NCBI GenBank assembly: GCA_030710605.1
Contig: CP092864.1
Coordinates: 142,176,673 to 142,240,672 of the forward strand
Origin: Cordylochernes scorpioides
Taxonomy: Eukaryota; Arthropoda; Arachnida; Pseudoscorpiones; Chernetidae
DNA length: 64,000 bases
Direction of reading: 5' to 3'
A program made the translations under genes and the position numbers. The notes under the pieces are model-generated. The model was given only the letters and a program-made list of their open reading frames with translations. It was not told the origin of the DNA and did not search any database. The stretch's first letter is position 1. Each line of letters opens with the position of its first letter. This document shows positions 1-9,703 of the stretch, piece after piece.

Positions 1-2
1 CT

Positions 3-518
3 GTTAAAAGTCATTTAATCAAAGTAACGAAGTCGGCCATTCTTAACTTTGAAGAATTCTATACGTTGCTTACTCAGATAGAAGCAATTCTAAATTCGAG
101 ACCACTTCTTCCCCTTGATTCCAACTTTGATTCTTATGAAGCACTAACTCCTTCACATTTTTTGATTGGTTCCCCTATTCTAGCTATTCCAGATGAAGTT
201 GTGGATGATTTAAATCACATTTCCCGTTGGAAATGTATCCAATCAATGAAGATTGGTTTTTGGAAAAAATGGTCTCAAGACTATCTTAACCTGCTACAAG
301 CACGTCCAAGGTGGCATAGGACTCATCAAGATCTACAATCTGGACAGCTTGTACTAATGAAACAAGACTCCACACCTCCTCATCATTGGCCTCTGGCGCG
401 AATCATCAAGACCTATAAAGGACCAGACGGACACGTGCGAGTCGTAGACCTTAAAACTCCAAAGAATGTACTCAAGCGTCCTATCACCAAGATAGCTCCT
501 CTGCCATTCAGGGAATGA
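3..518 (+). CDS. BEL/Pao retrotransposon Pol, C-terminal end (partial)
   Basis: The frame is open from base 3 to a TGA at 516-518, giving about 171 residues; the start lies off the left edge. It is the end of the integrase region and the DUF5641-type tail of BEL/Pao polyproteins, recognised by LTQIEAILNSRPL, LTPSHFLIG, the W-rich stretch WKKWSQDYLNLLQ, and the closing VRVVDLKT and R-P-I-T-K-I-A-P-L motifs. In this family the protein inserts the cDNA copy into host DNA. A G-rich polypurine tract (about 549-558) and an LTR follow within 45 bases, as expected for the 3' end of an element. No break is visible in the part present. The family call is firm; whether the element is intact cannot be judged. 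Confidence 0.93.
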   Translation, partial: VKSHLIKVTKSAILNFEEFYTLLTQIEAILNSRPLLPLDSNFDSYEALTPSHFLIGSPILAIPDEVVDDLNHISRWKCIQSMKIGFWKKWSQDYLNLLQARPRWHRTHQDLQSGQLVLMKQDSTPPHHWPLARIIKTYKGPDGHVRVVDLKTPKNVLKRPITKIAPLPFRE

Positions 519-560
519 ATTCTATTCTTGTTGGACTTGGCTGTCCAACGGGGGGGAGTA

Positions 561-975
561 TGTTTGGTTAAAAATTGTATATTTTCTTATTTGTCATTTA
601 TTTTTCTTGTTGGTCATTGTTTTGCATAATTCTTTATTTTATTTTGATTTTAATCTGTGTACATATTTTATTGATTCTGCAACACTGTTGTATATATACA
701 TATTTTTTTTGTTAGTTAGTAAGTCAGTCTAGTTTTTTAAGTCAGTGTAGTCAGTCATCCTAGTGTGTTTTTAAGTCAATCATAAATTCATTAGTGTAGC
801 CTACTCAAAGAGATAATAAATTCAAAAGGTTCCTTCTATTTGCGTGGAGTTAAATTCATTCAACCACAGAACAAACTCAAGTTTTATTCATCGCTGTGCA
901 GTAGCGCATAAGGTTATCGCTCGGCAGTAAACGCGATCATCACACAGTATAACCTTTTGATTCTTTTTTAACACA
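561..975 (+). mobile_element. 3' LTR of the BEL/Pao element
   Basis: Begins TGTTTGG directly after a GGGGGG polypurine tract at 550-556. It holds a TATA-like run at 691-700 and a polyadenylation signal AATAAA at 815-820. The right boundary is uncertain: candidate ends in CA fall between 973 and 980, because the matching 5' LTR is outside the window. Confidence 0.75.
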
Positions 976-1090
976 CGTCAGGATATATTTTAATGTAAAA
1001 CTTTGTTCTAATGCTTCCGTTTATATTGCTAACTCAGTTATTGCTCTCTATGGCCAAAATTACATTTTACGATACAAAAAAAAAAAAAAA

Positions 1091-1438
1091 CTCCACCTTT
1101 GCCGGTCCCAAGCCCGGATGAAAAAGGAGGAGGAGGAGCAGTAACAAGCTCGCTATAAAACCTGGGCTCAGCTGGCCCGGCTGATAGTACCCTGTAAGGG
1201 CTCCTAATCCAGGGATACAGGATGAGCAGCGTTTGTACTCCATGTTAGGACCAGCTGGCTGTACATGGCGTCTGTTCCTCATGTCAGAGGCGGCCATTTC
1301 TTTTGGAGCTAGGTCGGCCTGCCACTGAGTAGTGCTCCCAGTCTTAATGACACTCTACTTCACCCAATCATGAGCTTTACAAGCTTGATACCCTAATATG
1401 ATTGAGTGGCAATAAGAAAAAAAGAAGAAGAAGAAGAA
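1091..1438 (+). mobile_element. SINE-like retroposon with (GAA)n tail, full copy
   Basis: Member of a dispersed family of about 350-380 bp. It opens with a conserved GGTCCCAAGCCCGGAT block, carries CTCAGCTGGCCCGG and an ACTGAGTAGTGCTCC block, and closes on a GAAGAAG tail. It is flanked by a perfect 9-bp duplication, gatacaaaa, at 1071-1079 and 1439-1447. The long tail-adjacent duplication supports target-primed retroposition. ORFs inside it are chance readings. Confidence 0.85.
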
Positions 1439-1447
1439 GATACAAAA

Positions 1448-1796
1448 CCTTATAATACAGCTTATTATCGACTTTCCATTATTTTCTGATAAGTGGAAAT
1501 CTGATCGAATTGACACTTTCTAATATTCCCATTAATAACTGTTGTTCGCTTCATTCACTTCGTTATCATGTTATCATGGGTTAAATATTGTCGCGCGTTT
1601 CCCCTCTTGTTCTTCGCGACGACGCTGCTTCCTCCACCGTGGATCACCCAGCTTGGCTCCGTTGTTTCACCTCTGCAGCTCTACCCTGAAGACAGCCCAA
1701 AGACCCTCAGAATCACTCTTCCCCGTGGATCTCCTTTCTCTCTGGCAGTATTTATCGGCCTTAATCCAAATCTAATAATCTTTAATATACATTAAA
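1448..1796. other. No recognised feature
   Basis: Short overlapping ORFs of about 75 codons occur at 1542-1795, but no motif or family resemblance was seen. It could be a fragment of an old repeat. Confidence 0.4.
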
Positions 1797-2172
1797 TAAG
1801 AATTCGAATATCAATTAACGGGTATTTACAGTAATTTACATCCAAGAGCCAATATAAACAGTTACAGTTAAACCTGTCTATAGCGCTCCCTCTTGGGACT
1901 CATCAAAATAGGGTGTTATAGCGAGGGGGTGCTATAGACAGGCTACTTTGAATGTAAATCGCATCGTACTACTTATTTAAAATCGGGCGTTATAAAGAGG
2001 GAGGCACTATAGACAGGTTTAACTGTATTCACAATTATTAGCTCCAGGAAACAGGACCACAGCTGTAGGCGACTCCCACACCAGTCCCAGAGTAGAAAAA
2101 AAAGCCAAAGCGCCATCTATTGGCGGAGGTTGTAGCTGTTTTAAGGCTGATGCTCGCGGCAATATTTTATAA
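1797..2172 (-). mobile_element. Old LTR-like repeat carrying a nested MITE
   Basis: The reverse complement matches 25669-25916 over its whole length apart from the MITE at 1865-2025. Shared blocks include a CCGCCAATAGATGGCGCT-type block and CCTGTTTCCTGG. The same MITE and junction recur at 7333-7575, so the composite was copied after the MITE had inserted. Confidence 0.6.
1865..2025. mobile_element. pogo/Tigger-type MITE
   Basis: Terminal inverted repeats CAGTTAAACCTGTCTATAGC and complement, flanked by TA on both sides (1863-1864, 2026-2027). There is no coding capacity. CAGT...ACTG ends with a TA duplication are typical of pogo-like elements. Relatives lie at 6298, 7333 and 48011. Confidence 0.8.
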
Positions 2173-2264
2173 TATTATGCTATTTCTTTTGGAGCTAAGT
2201 CAGCCTGCCACTGAGTAATGTTCCCGTCTTAATGACAAAGGCAGATGCATTCTACTTCACCTAG

Positions 2265-2569
2265 TGTTAAGGTACGCGAGGTCAGATTGAAGAAACCTCC
2301 TCTTAACAAGTAAAACTTTGACCTAAAGTTTGATGTAGTTTGGGCTGCCTCAGGTGATCAAGCCAGAAAGGAAATAACGAAGACAAAAACCAGCGGCTAC
2401 AGACGCAAAAGCTCTCGCTCTACTAAGAAACTCTTTATTTCAACAATTAGGCTAAGTTATATACAAAGGGAAATTTACATAATAAGAATTTATACATTCA
2501 ATTAGAAAATCTACATCTCTAGTCATATATTCAAAAAGATATTTACATACTATGTTACGACTTTTAACA
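2265..2569 (-). repeat. 3' LTR of the non-autonomous element
   Basis: TGTTAA...TTAACA ends. Read on the minus strand it has an AATAAA signal (in GTTGAAATAAAGAG). The half before that signal is nearly identical to the other LTR; the half after it differs at many positions. Confidence 0.85.
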
Positions 2570-2588
2570 TACCCCCACCTTTCTTTTT
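2570..2588 (-). other. Polypurine tract of the element
   Basis: On the minus strand an A/G run (AAAGGTGGGGG) abuts the 3' LTR, the usual plus-strand primer of LTR elements. It sets the orientation of the element. Confidence 0.7.
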
Positions 2589-2671
2589 TGAAAAACAAGA
2601 AAGAAAAAATCCGTTCCACCGTGATGGGGGGATCTCGGTAGGTGGGACACCGTTGCAGGGAGCCCAGGCTC

Positions 2672-4369
2672 TCATCCAGGAAAACCATCCTTTCCTCGGC
2701 ACACTGCGGCACCCTCTCCATACACACCACCGGAGATTGCCCCATAGGCGTCCATCTTCCCCTTCCAAAGAAATCGGAGGTAGTCCCAATCATTTTCCTT
2801 GATGGCCATCACCTGGAAATATCTCCCCATGTCGGCCAAAACTCCGTACTTATTTTTCCGAAGTTCTATCCCTATTTCCGGGATTCTCCTCAGTAGAATG
2901 GGTCTCCTCCTCAAATATCGCCTCAAAGATAGTCCGCCGCGTCCTCGACAGGAAGCGTCGCCAAATACTGGCCGTATAGGCGCAGCCCTGGACTCACTCT
3001 TAAACCAATCTTTTGGATCAATAATCCCTTCCTCCATCCTTGATTCAGTACCTTGTTCTGCATCTGGGTTTTCTTCCACCCTTGAATCAGTACCCTGTTC
3101 TGCATCTATCTTTTCTTCCACCGCTGAATCAGTACCTTGTTCTACATCTAGCTTTTCTTCTTCCACCTTTGAATCAGTACCCTCAGCTACTGCTCTAGGA
3201 TTACTCACCGGTTCATAACCTTTAATTGCAGCCCCAGAATCCTTTACTCCGGCGCCCTTAGGCTTCGCTTCAGAATCTTCCTTATCATTTAAATTTGCCT
3301 CTTCATATTTTTCATTGGCATTATTTCTACCAAATTTCCCCCACCTTGAGAGCCAATCCCCTGGGTTGCCCTTAAGTTTTTGTAGATCTCCCTTATTCTT
3401 TATTTTAGATTCCGTATCTCCAGTTGGTCTTGCTTCAGCATCATTTACTCCGTCGCCCTTAGGCTCATCTTCAAAATCCCTTACTCCGTCGCCCTTAGGC
3501 TCATCCTTAGAATCCCTTACTCCGTCGCCCTTAGGCTCATCTTCAGAATCCCTTACTCCGTCGCCCTTAGGATTCGCTTCAGATTCCTTTACTTGATCTC
3601 CCTTATCTCCATCTTTAGAATTCACTTTATCGGGTTTTGCTTCCGCTTCATTTGCTTTGTCTTTAGCCTCAGCTTCCCTCACACCTACATAGCTATCAAC
3701 TGCAGTTTCAGAATCCTTCACTTTATTGCATTTAACTGCCGCATTCAATTCCTTTTCTTTAATAGCACTCACAGCACCTTTTTTGCCCTCATATTCAATA
3801 TCTATTATAGAGGGAGCTGAACAAGCTTCCTTTAGCATTCTAGCTTTAGCTAGAGTAGGCTTCACATCCGTAGCTCTAGCAGTTTTTACAGAATCCTCTT
3901 TTTCCACGCCTTCAATTTCATTTTTCATGGACTCTTCTGGGCTTTTCGATAGAGACGTAGAAGTAGCCTGAAGTTTGATAACTTTCCGATTATCGGCCTC
4001 TGAATTCGGAGAGGCACTAGACGCCCCTGGTGGAATTTGAGAAGTCTTGGCCTGAGCATCCCTATCCTGCTCACGCATTACGCGAATTCTGGCCTTTAAA
4101 TAATATCTTTCCGTGATGTAGGGTTCACACTCCTCAAACTCCCTATCTATTTCATCATCGGTAGCCTCAGCTTTGGCTAATAAAATTGCCTGGCATCGCT
4201 CATTCAATGCCAGCAACTCCAAATGGAGAGCTTCCAATCTATCAAATTTTTCATATATGCCACTTTTATCAATAAGAGGATCCCTTAACTCTGTATTCAT
4301 ATAATTTACCACCTCGGTAAAAACGCCTCTTATCGCCTCTCTACGCCTTCTGCTAACATCCTCCATCAC
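2672..4369 (-). CDS. Gag-like protein fused to a reverse transcriptase fragment
   Basis: 565 codons with an ATG at 4369 and a TGA at 2672-2674. Residues about 1-110 are helical and charged, and resemble the N-terminal Gag region of BEL/Pao elements. Residues about 110-460 are acidic, low-complexity and repetitive; they include at least three copies of a unit PKGDGVRDS(E/K)DE and a second repeat with EQGTDS. Near the C-terminus (about residues 465-545) lie short blocks PIRPVFGDAS, GLSLRRYL, ADMGRYFQV and DYLRFLWKG. These match in order the fingers and palm of BEL/Pao reverse transcriptase, but the catalytic aspartate box is absent. The ORF then ends in unrelated residues. This looks like a deletion product that stays translatable. 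A role as a structural Gag that packages the RNA is inferred, not shown. Confidence 0.75.
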   Translation of the reverse strand: MMEDVSRRRREAIRGVFTEVVNYMNTELRDPLIDKSGIYEKFDRLEALHLELLALNERCQAILLAKAEATDDEIDREFEECEPYITERYYLKARIRVMREQDRDAQAKTSQIPPGASSASPNSEADNRKVIKLQATSTSLSKSPEESMKNEIEGVEKEDSVKTARATDVKPTLAKARMLKEACSAPSIIDIEYEGKKGAVSAIKEKELNAAVKCNKVKDSETAVDSYVGVREAEAKDKANEAEAKPDKVNSKDGDKGDQVKESEANPKGDGVRDSEDEPKGDGVRDSKDEPKGDGVRDFEDEPKGDGVNDAEARPTGDTESKIKNKGDLQKLKGNPGDWLSRWGKFGRNNANEKYEEANLNDKEDSEAKPKGAGVKDSGAAIKGYEPVSNPRAVAEGTDSKVEEEKLDVEQGTDSAVEEKIDAEQGTDSRVEENPDAEQGTESRMEEGIIDPKDWFKSESRAAPIRPVFGDASCRGRGGLSLRRYLRRRPILLRRIPEIGIELRKNKYGVLADMGRYFQVMAIKENDWDYLRFLWKGKMDAYGAISGGVYGEGAAVCRGKDGFPG

Positions 4370-4435
4370 ACCTTGTAGTTATCCTTTCGCCTTGTAGGTA
4401 TCCTTTTTACCTTGTAGGTAGCTTTTCACCCTGTA

Positions 4436-4640
4436 GCTTCTTCAACTTTTTTGCCCTTGAGCTCCTTTAAACCTTTAACAAAGGGCTTCTTGAGCTCCTT
4501 TGAACCTTTAACAAAGGGCTTCTTGAGCTCCTTTAAACCTTTAACCAAGGGCTTCTTGAGCTCCTTTAAACCTTGAGCTTCACTGAGCTCTTTTTAACCT
4601 TTAACAAAGGGCTTCTTGAGCTCCTTTGAACTTCTTTTAC
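4436..4640. repeat. 33-bp minisatellite in the leader
   Basis: About five to six imperfect copies of a unit holding CTTGAGCTCCTTTAAACC and AACAAAGGG. It lies upstream of the ORF start on the minus strand. Confidence 0.8.
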
Positions 4641-4915
4641 CTTGAGCTTCTTTAGCTTCTTTCACCTTGAGCTTCTTTAGCTTCTTTCACCTTGAGCTTC
4701 TTTAGCTTCTTTTACCTTGAGCTTCTTTAGCTTCTTTCACCTTGAGCTTCTTTAGCTTCTTTTACCTTGAGCTTCTTTAGCTTCTTTCACCTTGAGCTTC
4801 TTTAGCTTCTTTTACCTTGAGCTTCTTTAGCTTCTTTCACCTTGAGCTTCTTTAGCTTCTTTTACCTTGAGCTTCTTTAGCTTCTTTCACCTTGAGCTTC
4901 TTTAGCTTCTTTCGC
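4641..4915. repeat. 25-bp minisatellite in the leader
   Basis: About eleven copies of a unit built from CTTGAGCTTC and TTTAGCTTCTTTCAC. Alternating TTCAC and TTTAC ends give a 50-bp dimer pattern. Confidence 0.85.
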
Positions 4916-4957
4916 CTTTGAACTTCTTTAGCTTGGGAGACAGCGCTACCAGGTCTT

Positions 4958-5240
4958 CCCGTCACCTGTTACTCGGGAGACTAATACTTCCTCTGCTACT
5001 CGGCAGGCTAATTCTTCCTCTGCTACTCGGCAGGCTAATTCTTCCTCTGCTACTCGGCAGGCTAATTCTTCCTCTGCTACTCGGCAGGCTAATTCTTCCT
5101 TTGCTACTCGGCAGGCTAATTCTTCCTCTGCTACTCGGCAGGCAAATTCTTCCTCTGCTACTCGGCAGGCTAATTCTTCCTCTGCTACTCGGCAGGCTAA
5201 TTCTTCCTCTGCTACTCGGCAGGCTAATTCTTCCTCTGCT
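4958..5240. repeat. 27-bp minisatellite in the leader
   Basis: About ten copies of a unit TGCTACTCGGCAGGCTAAT plus TCTTCCTC. Twenty-seven is a multiple of three, so two long ORFs (4918-5277 plus, 4962-5261 minus) arise from the array and are not taken as genes. Confidence 0.88.
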
Positions 5241-5255
5241 AGACCAGCCCACGCA

Positions 5256-5273
5256 GCCCACCCGGGGACGCCA
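5256..5273 (-). other. Candidate primer binding site
   Basis: Four to five bases inside the 5' LTR (minus orientation) begins TGGCGTCCCCGGGTGGG, which would pair with a tRNA ending in ...GACGCCA. A G discriminator before CCA suggests tRNA-Arg; this is inference only. Confidence 0.55.
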
Positions 5274-5278
5274 TTAAA

Positions 5279-5588
5279 TGTTAAGATTACGCGAGGTCAG
5301 ATTAAAGGAACCTCCTCCCAACAAGTAAGACCCTCACCTAAGGTCTTGATATCAGTTTGGACTGCCTTGAGTGATCAAGCCAGGAAGGAAAATAACGAAG
5401 ACAGAAACCAGCGGCTACACGCGCAGAAGCTCTCGCTCTACTAAGAAACTCTTTATTTCAACAATACGGCTAAGTTATATATAAAAGGGAAATTTACATA
5501 ATAAGAATTTATACATTCAATTAGAAAATCTACATCTCTAGTCATATATTCAAAAAGATATTTACATACTATGTTACGACTTTTAACA
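5279..5588 (-). repeat. 5' LTR of the non-autonomous element
   Basis: 310 bp, TG...CA, paired with 2265-2569 and followed by the cctag duplication at 5589-5593. Confidence 0.85.
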
Positions 5589-5817
5589 CCTAGTCATGAT
5601 GGTTGTCAAACAGACACCATCAAGGGTCACAACTTGATACCCTTATATGATTGATTGGAGATAAGAAAGAAGAAGAGGTTATTTTCTCCACCAGCCTAAA
5701 TGGCTCAATCAGCGGGTTTTCCTCTTGATCAAGTGGATAAAAAAGGATACAACGTACTCAAGGTGAGTGTTCTAAGCTTTCTTTGAATACTCTACCGTAA
5801 AATCAGGATCTGTCTAT

Positions 5818-6030
5818 ACAACAACAACAACAAAAAGCTTAATTAAGACATTTTAGTCTTATACAGATTCTTCAAGAAGAAATGTAGGATACATGCAGGA
5901 AAATTGTAATAGTACCTTTAGGGTAATATAATATTTATATACAGGAAATATTATATAAAGACAATCAAGCTAATAGTTTAGTCTGGGTAAATAGAAGAAA
6001 AAGAAGTTTATTATACATGGATTTACAACG
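5818..6030 (-). mobile_element. LINE 3' end with (TTG)n tail
   Basis: The minus strand reads ...AGAATCTGTATAAGACTA...AATTAAGCTTTTTGTTGTTG. This matches the 3' end of the LINE at 55137-55856 and tails at 32545, 54703 and 62250. The left part (in plus coordinates, beyond 5900) is diverged. Confidence 0.55.
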
Positions 6031-6297
6031 GATTTACTGCAAATGAGGATACAAAAAAAGTAAAAGTTAATCACAATCAATATTGAGATAATGAAATTTA
6101 TATACAAGAAAACCTAATTAAGACAATTAAACTTTTAAACAGATTTGAAAGGGTAAATCCGAGGAAAATAAAAAAAGAATATAAAATAAAAGAATAAAAA
6201 TTAAAAAGAAAAAACACTGGAATTTACGTATCTGTCTATACACCGCTCATGGAAATTCTACATCGCTTCATTCGATCTTGGAATAAATTCTCTAATA

Positions 6298-6399
6298 CAG
6301 TTAAACCTGTCTATAGCGTCCCCTCTTGGGACTCACCAAAATCGGGTGCTATAGAGAGGGAGGCGCTATTTAGAGGGTGCGCTATAGACAGGTTTAACT
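6298..6399. mobile_element. Short pogo-type MITE
   Basis: CAGTTAAACCTGTCTATAGC at the left and its complement at the right, flanked by TA. An internally deleted relative of 1865-2025. Confidence 0.75.
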
Positions 6400-7330
6400 A
6401 TATTCCAACATTGAACTTTTACCTTCAAAGTCGTCACAAATCCACAATATTGTGGCTACAATCTACATTAGAGAGAGTTAAACACATTAGAACAATTTGA
6501 TGAAACAACATATTGTGTGTTTGACTTTACAATATTTTTGACAGAATTATTTTTAAAATCTTTAAAGCGCAAAAAACGTGATACGAAATTAGAGTATATC
6601 AACTTAAAAAATCATTTTCCATACAAATAAAATATTTTACGGAAATACGACTAAAATAAAAAATGTTAGGCAATGTAAACTAACAGACTTATTTGGTTTA
6701 CCTATACTCATACTTCGGAACATTCTTATAAATTGTGATTGTATAGAAAACCGTAATTTATCACTTGAAAATAAAGATACTTCGGTCAGTAAATCTTTTT
6801 ATTAACTAAACTCTTTTTTATTTCTTTATTTCGACTTAGAGCGCTATGTCCCCCTAGGAACACTTGCACTTTAAAAATAAACAATTTTTTTAAAGAAGAG
6901 AAAGAAAGATATTTTAAATATGTACATAATTAGTATGCAAGTTAGTTAGAATAAAAGATAAAAAATATATATATCAACACAATTGATATATGTACAAAGG
7001 GTTGGTATGCACATTTAGTTAAATGAAATCAAATTGTAAAGTATTGTGTTCATTCGAGAAAAGCAATTTACAGATTAAAAAATAAGTTTTAAAGAATATT
7101 TTATAATGAAAATATACTAGATATTAGAGAATTATTCATTTAAAATAATACTAAAAAGAGTTAATTACTAAATAAAAGCGTTCCAATGGAATTTAGTAGT
7201 TTATGTAAAACATATGGTTCTTGAATCAAAAGAATGCCAGGTGGGTCATCTCTAGTGTTGGTCTGTAGCTCACTTAAACTCTTCGAATTAAAATAGCAAA
7301 ATAAAACGATGATTGAAGAGGAATATCTTA
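6400..7330. other. AT-rich stretch with one dispersed repeat
   Basis: About 6825-7212 is shared with 57018-57066 plus 57480-57760; common blocks are GCGCTATGTC, AAAGGGTTGGTAT and AATAAAAGCGTTC. No gene was seen in the rest. Confidence 0.5.
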
Positions 7331-7332
7331 TA

Positions 7333-7575
7333 CACTTTTAATGTAAATCGCATCGTACTACGTATTTAAAATCGGGTGCTATAGAGAGGGAGACGCTATT
7401 TAGAGGGGGCGCTATAGACAGGTTTAACTGTATTTACAATTATTAGCCCCAGGAAACAGGACCACAGCAGTAAGCGACTCCCACACCAGTCCCAGAGTAG
7501 AAAAAAAGCAAAAGCGCCATCTATTGGCGGAGGTTGTAGCTGTTTTAAGGCTGATGCTCCTGTAGTAAAATACTC
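7333..7575 (-). mobile_element. Second copy of the MITE plus LTR-like composite
   Basis: Same junction as at 2026-2040: the MITE right end runs into the LTR-like repeat, then CAGGAAACAGGACCACAG. The left MITE end is lost. Confidence 0.6.
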
Positions 7576-7619
7576 CTTTTCAATCATCGTTTTATTTTGC
7601 TAAATCTTTTTATTACCTC

Positions 7620-7652
7620 GACGTTTCGACAAAAATCTTTTGTCCTCGTCAG
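7620..7652 (-). ncRNA. Hammerhead ribozyme-like motif
   Basis: On the minus strand: CTGACGA, a GACAAAA/TTTTGTC stem, then GAAACGTC. Flanks CTC and GAG can form a short helix I. One unpaired G sits between the first core box and helix II. The ACGT helix III is short and palindromic, as in Penelope-associated minimal hammerheads said to cleave as dimers. Paired in inverted orientation with 7698-7730. Confidence 0.6.
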
Positions 7653-7697
7653 GAGCAAACAAAAATTATAACATTTAGTAAGACGTTAAAAATCATT

Positions 7698-7730
7698 CTG
7701 ACGAGGACAAAAGATTTTTGTCGAAACGTA
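7698..7730 (+). ncRNA. Hammerhead ribozyme-like motif
   Basis: Plus-strand partner of 7620-7652 with the same CTGACGA, stem and GAAACGTA. Its helix I flanks do not pair well, so activity is doubtful. Confidence 0.5.
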
Positions 7731-7759
7731 GAGGTAATATAAAAAGATTTACTGGCCGA

Positions 7760-8420
7760 AGTATCTTGTAGCGGTTCTCCTCCTGCCAAAAGAGGCTCTT
7801 GAGTCAGTTTAGGGTATTGATCCTTATTCAATAAGGGTTCTTGCGAGTCAATTTACAGCTCTGGTCCTCATATCGAGTGTCCCATTGGATATTCAATTAA
7901 GAATATTGTATTCATATGATCGAGGACCATTGCAGTGAAGGGCCAAATTGAATGTCCTAGTCTCGTACGCACGCTGAGAGTATTCAAGAACTATGAATGC
8001 CGACCAGGCAGCCTCATCTTTACGTAATTAATCAGTTGGATTGAAGCATTTAAAAGTTAGTACAGCTGAGTTTGGTGATATGTGTGGAAAATAATTCTGA
8101 ATATTTATCAATTTGAAGATGGAAGGCAAAATGTTGATATTCCCGAAGTAGTAAATCCATTCTACCACAGCTCTATGTAAGGAAATTAGTGCGAAGACCT
8201 TCATGAAAGCAGAAATTTTGTCTCTAGTAACATTTCCGTATGTTCAATTGATAAAGATTGTTTGGAGCTAAGACTTTACTATTCTATCATCGATAAGATT
8301 AATCACCAACACCTCTAAGAAATTAATACTTTTAATTTCCTTTCGTAACTAACTAATTTACATCATTTCAAAACCAAATATATACATGAAAATTAGTCCG
8401 GTTATCTGGTCAAAAATATA
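7760..8420. other. No recognised feature
   Basis: Unique-looking AT-rich DNA with no ORF, RNA or repeat recognised. Confidence 0.5.
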
Positions 8421-8435
8421 AATATATTAATCTAT

Positions 8436-8654
8436 CAAAATTCGAAACTATTTTAAAGGCGTAAGATTCTATTTGATATTGAACAATTTCTACTGCCCTT
8501 ACTGCAATGGAAAAATTAATAGAAGGGCCTGGCTCATCATTGGTGAACCCTCCTAGCGGGCAGTAAGGGCAGTAGAAATTGTTTAAATACAAAAAGAATC
8601 TTACGCCTTTAAAACAGTTTCGAATTTTGATAACAGATGGCGCGCTAGTGCATC
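8436..8654 (-). mobile_element. Hairpin element family 1 (FB1)
   Basis: An inverted repeat of about 100 bp per arm holding TTCTACTGCCCTTACTGC, with one end carrying the extra GATGGCGCGCTAGTGCATC. Flanked by a perfect 12-bp duplication, atattaatctat (8424-8435, 8655-8666). There is no ORF. The other end stops about 20 bp earlier, so the ends are asymmetric. Confidence 0.8.
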
Positions 8655-8666
8655 ATATTAATCTAT

Positions 8667-9640
8667 GAAAAACAACTTATAAAAATGCTAATAAAGATAA
8701 TAAAAACATAGTAGATATCGAAAGAATTTGTTGATCCAGACAATGACCTAATCAGAAGTCAAGAACAAAGTCTGCTTTGATAGGGAGAATGGCACATCTA
8801 CAGTATCATTGAGTGATAAGTGACGAGGAAGACGGCGAGATCGCATCTACTACATTTAGAGTTGTAGATATTCTAAGTTGTTTCATTTATTTAACAGTTG
8901 CAAAGACACGCCATATCCACAATTAGGATAATTACGTGTAAATCTGAAATTATATACAAATAAAATAATCATTAAAATAAAAACATAAGCCTCCAGGGAA
9001 AAGTTTCTTTTAAAAATATTTTTTATTTGAAAAATCTCGAGCTTTCGGGCAAGTAAGCCCTTCTACGGGAGAAAATGCTTTATATGATTAATACGCCAAT
9101 GAAATATGATTTAAAATTAAATAAAGTCCATTTACTGTTTACATTTGCTTTAAAAGCACGATCAACGCGGGCTTCTGTTGCGCGTGCTTCTCTTGGGGGT
9201 TATGGGCTGGGCTCAGGGAATATAATGTTATAAATTTCCGGAATATCTATTCTTCTGTTGATGCTATTGTGCTTTCTGGATATGATGGAAATATGATTGC
9301 CCGAAAGCTCGAGATTTTTTTAATAAAAAATATTTTTTAATGAAACTTTTCCCTGAAGGCTTATGTTTTTATTTTAATATTAATTCAAGGGATTATTTGA
9401 TCGAAATAAAATCATCATGAAATTTACATAATTAAACATTGGGAAGCACGCAAATTACACATTCAATGTCAATTTATTGAATATAGTGATTAGAAATAGT
9501 ATCTTGAAATATGTACACCGTATAATAATGAAATATGTACACAGAATTGCCATTTACAACAGTTAGAACAACATGTAGACTTAAGTAATTCTAAGATTTT
9601 TTGAGAGAATTAAGAAAGTATTCTAAGATGTTCATCGCTT
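8667..9640. other. AT-rich stretch with an inverted repeat pair
   Basis: Arms at about 8978-9075 and 9290-9385 share GGGAAAAGTTTC and a CTTTCGGGCAAGTAAGCCCTT-type hairpin with its complement. They resemble decayed hammerhead-bearing Penelope-type termini (GAAAGCTCGAG). No ORF. Confidence 0.45.
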
Positions 9641-9703
9641 GTTCGTGTGAACATAAGGAAATCTTTTGAAAATCACAATGTAATGGTAAATTATTTTGTT
9701 GTG

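Larger units (their letters stand above)
2265..5588 (-). mobile_element. Non-autonomous BEL/Pao-derived LTR retrotransposon
   Basis: A complete element of 3324 bp in minus orientation. It has LTRs at both ends (305 and 310 bp, TG...CA), a 5-bp target duplication cctag (2260-2264, 5589-5593), a primer site next to the 5' LTR and a polypurine tract next to the 3' LTR. Its one long ORF lacks protease, most of reverse transcriptase, RNase H and integrase. It therefore must be moved by a related full element. Three minisatellites fill its leader. Confidence 0.88.
2181..5677 (+). mobile_element. SINE copy split by an LTR element
   Basis: The 3' half of a (GAA)n-tailed SINE runs from 2181 to 2264, stops, and resumes at 5589-5677 with the expected next bases and the AAGAAGAAGAG tail. 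The gap is exactly the LTR element 2265-5588, which duplicated cctag. The SINE 5' half is missing at the left. Confidence 0.85.

Noticed and set aside
1067..1297. ORFs with YYQPGQLSPGF and PGLGPAK found at many places
   Set aside because: They are translations of the (GAA)n SINE on either strand, and they break at different points in each copy.
3315..3596. 93-codon plus ORF with PSPLGSS repeats
   Set aside because: It is the antisense reading of the acidic repeat in the Gag-like gene at 2672-4369.
4918..5277. 119- and 99-codon ORFs rich in LLLGRLILP or SSRGRISLP
   Set aside because: Produced by a 27-bp minisatellite whose length is a multiple of three; they lie in an element leader.
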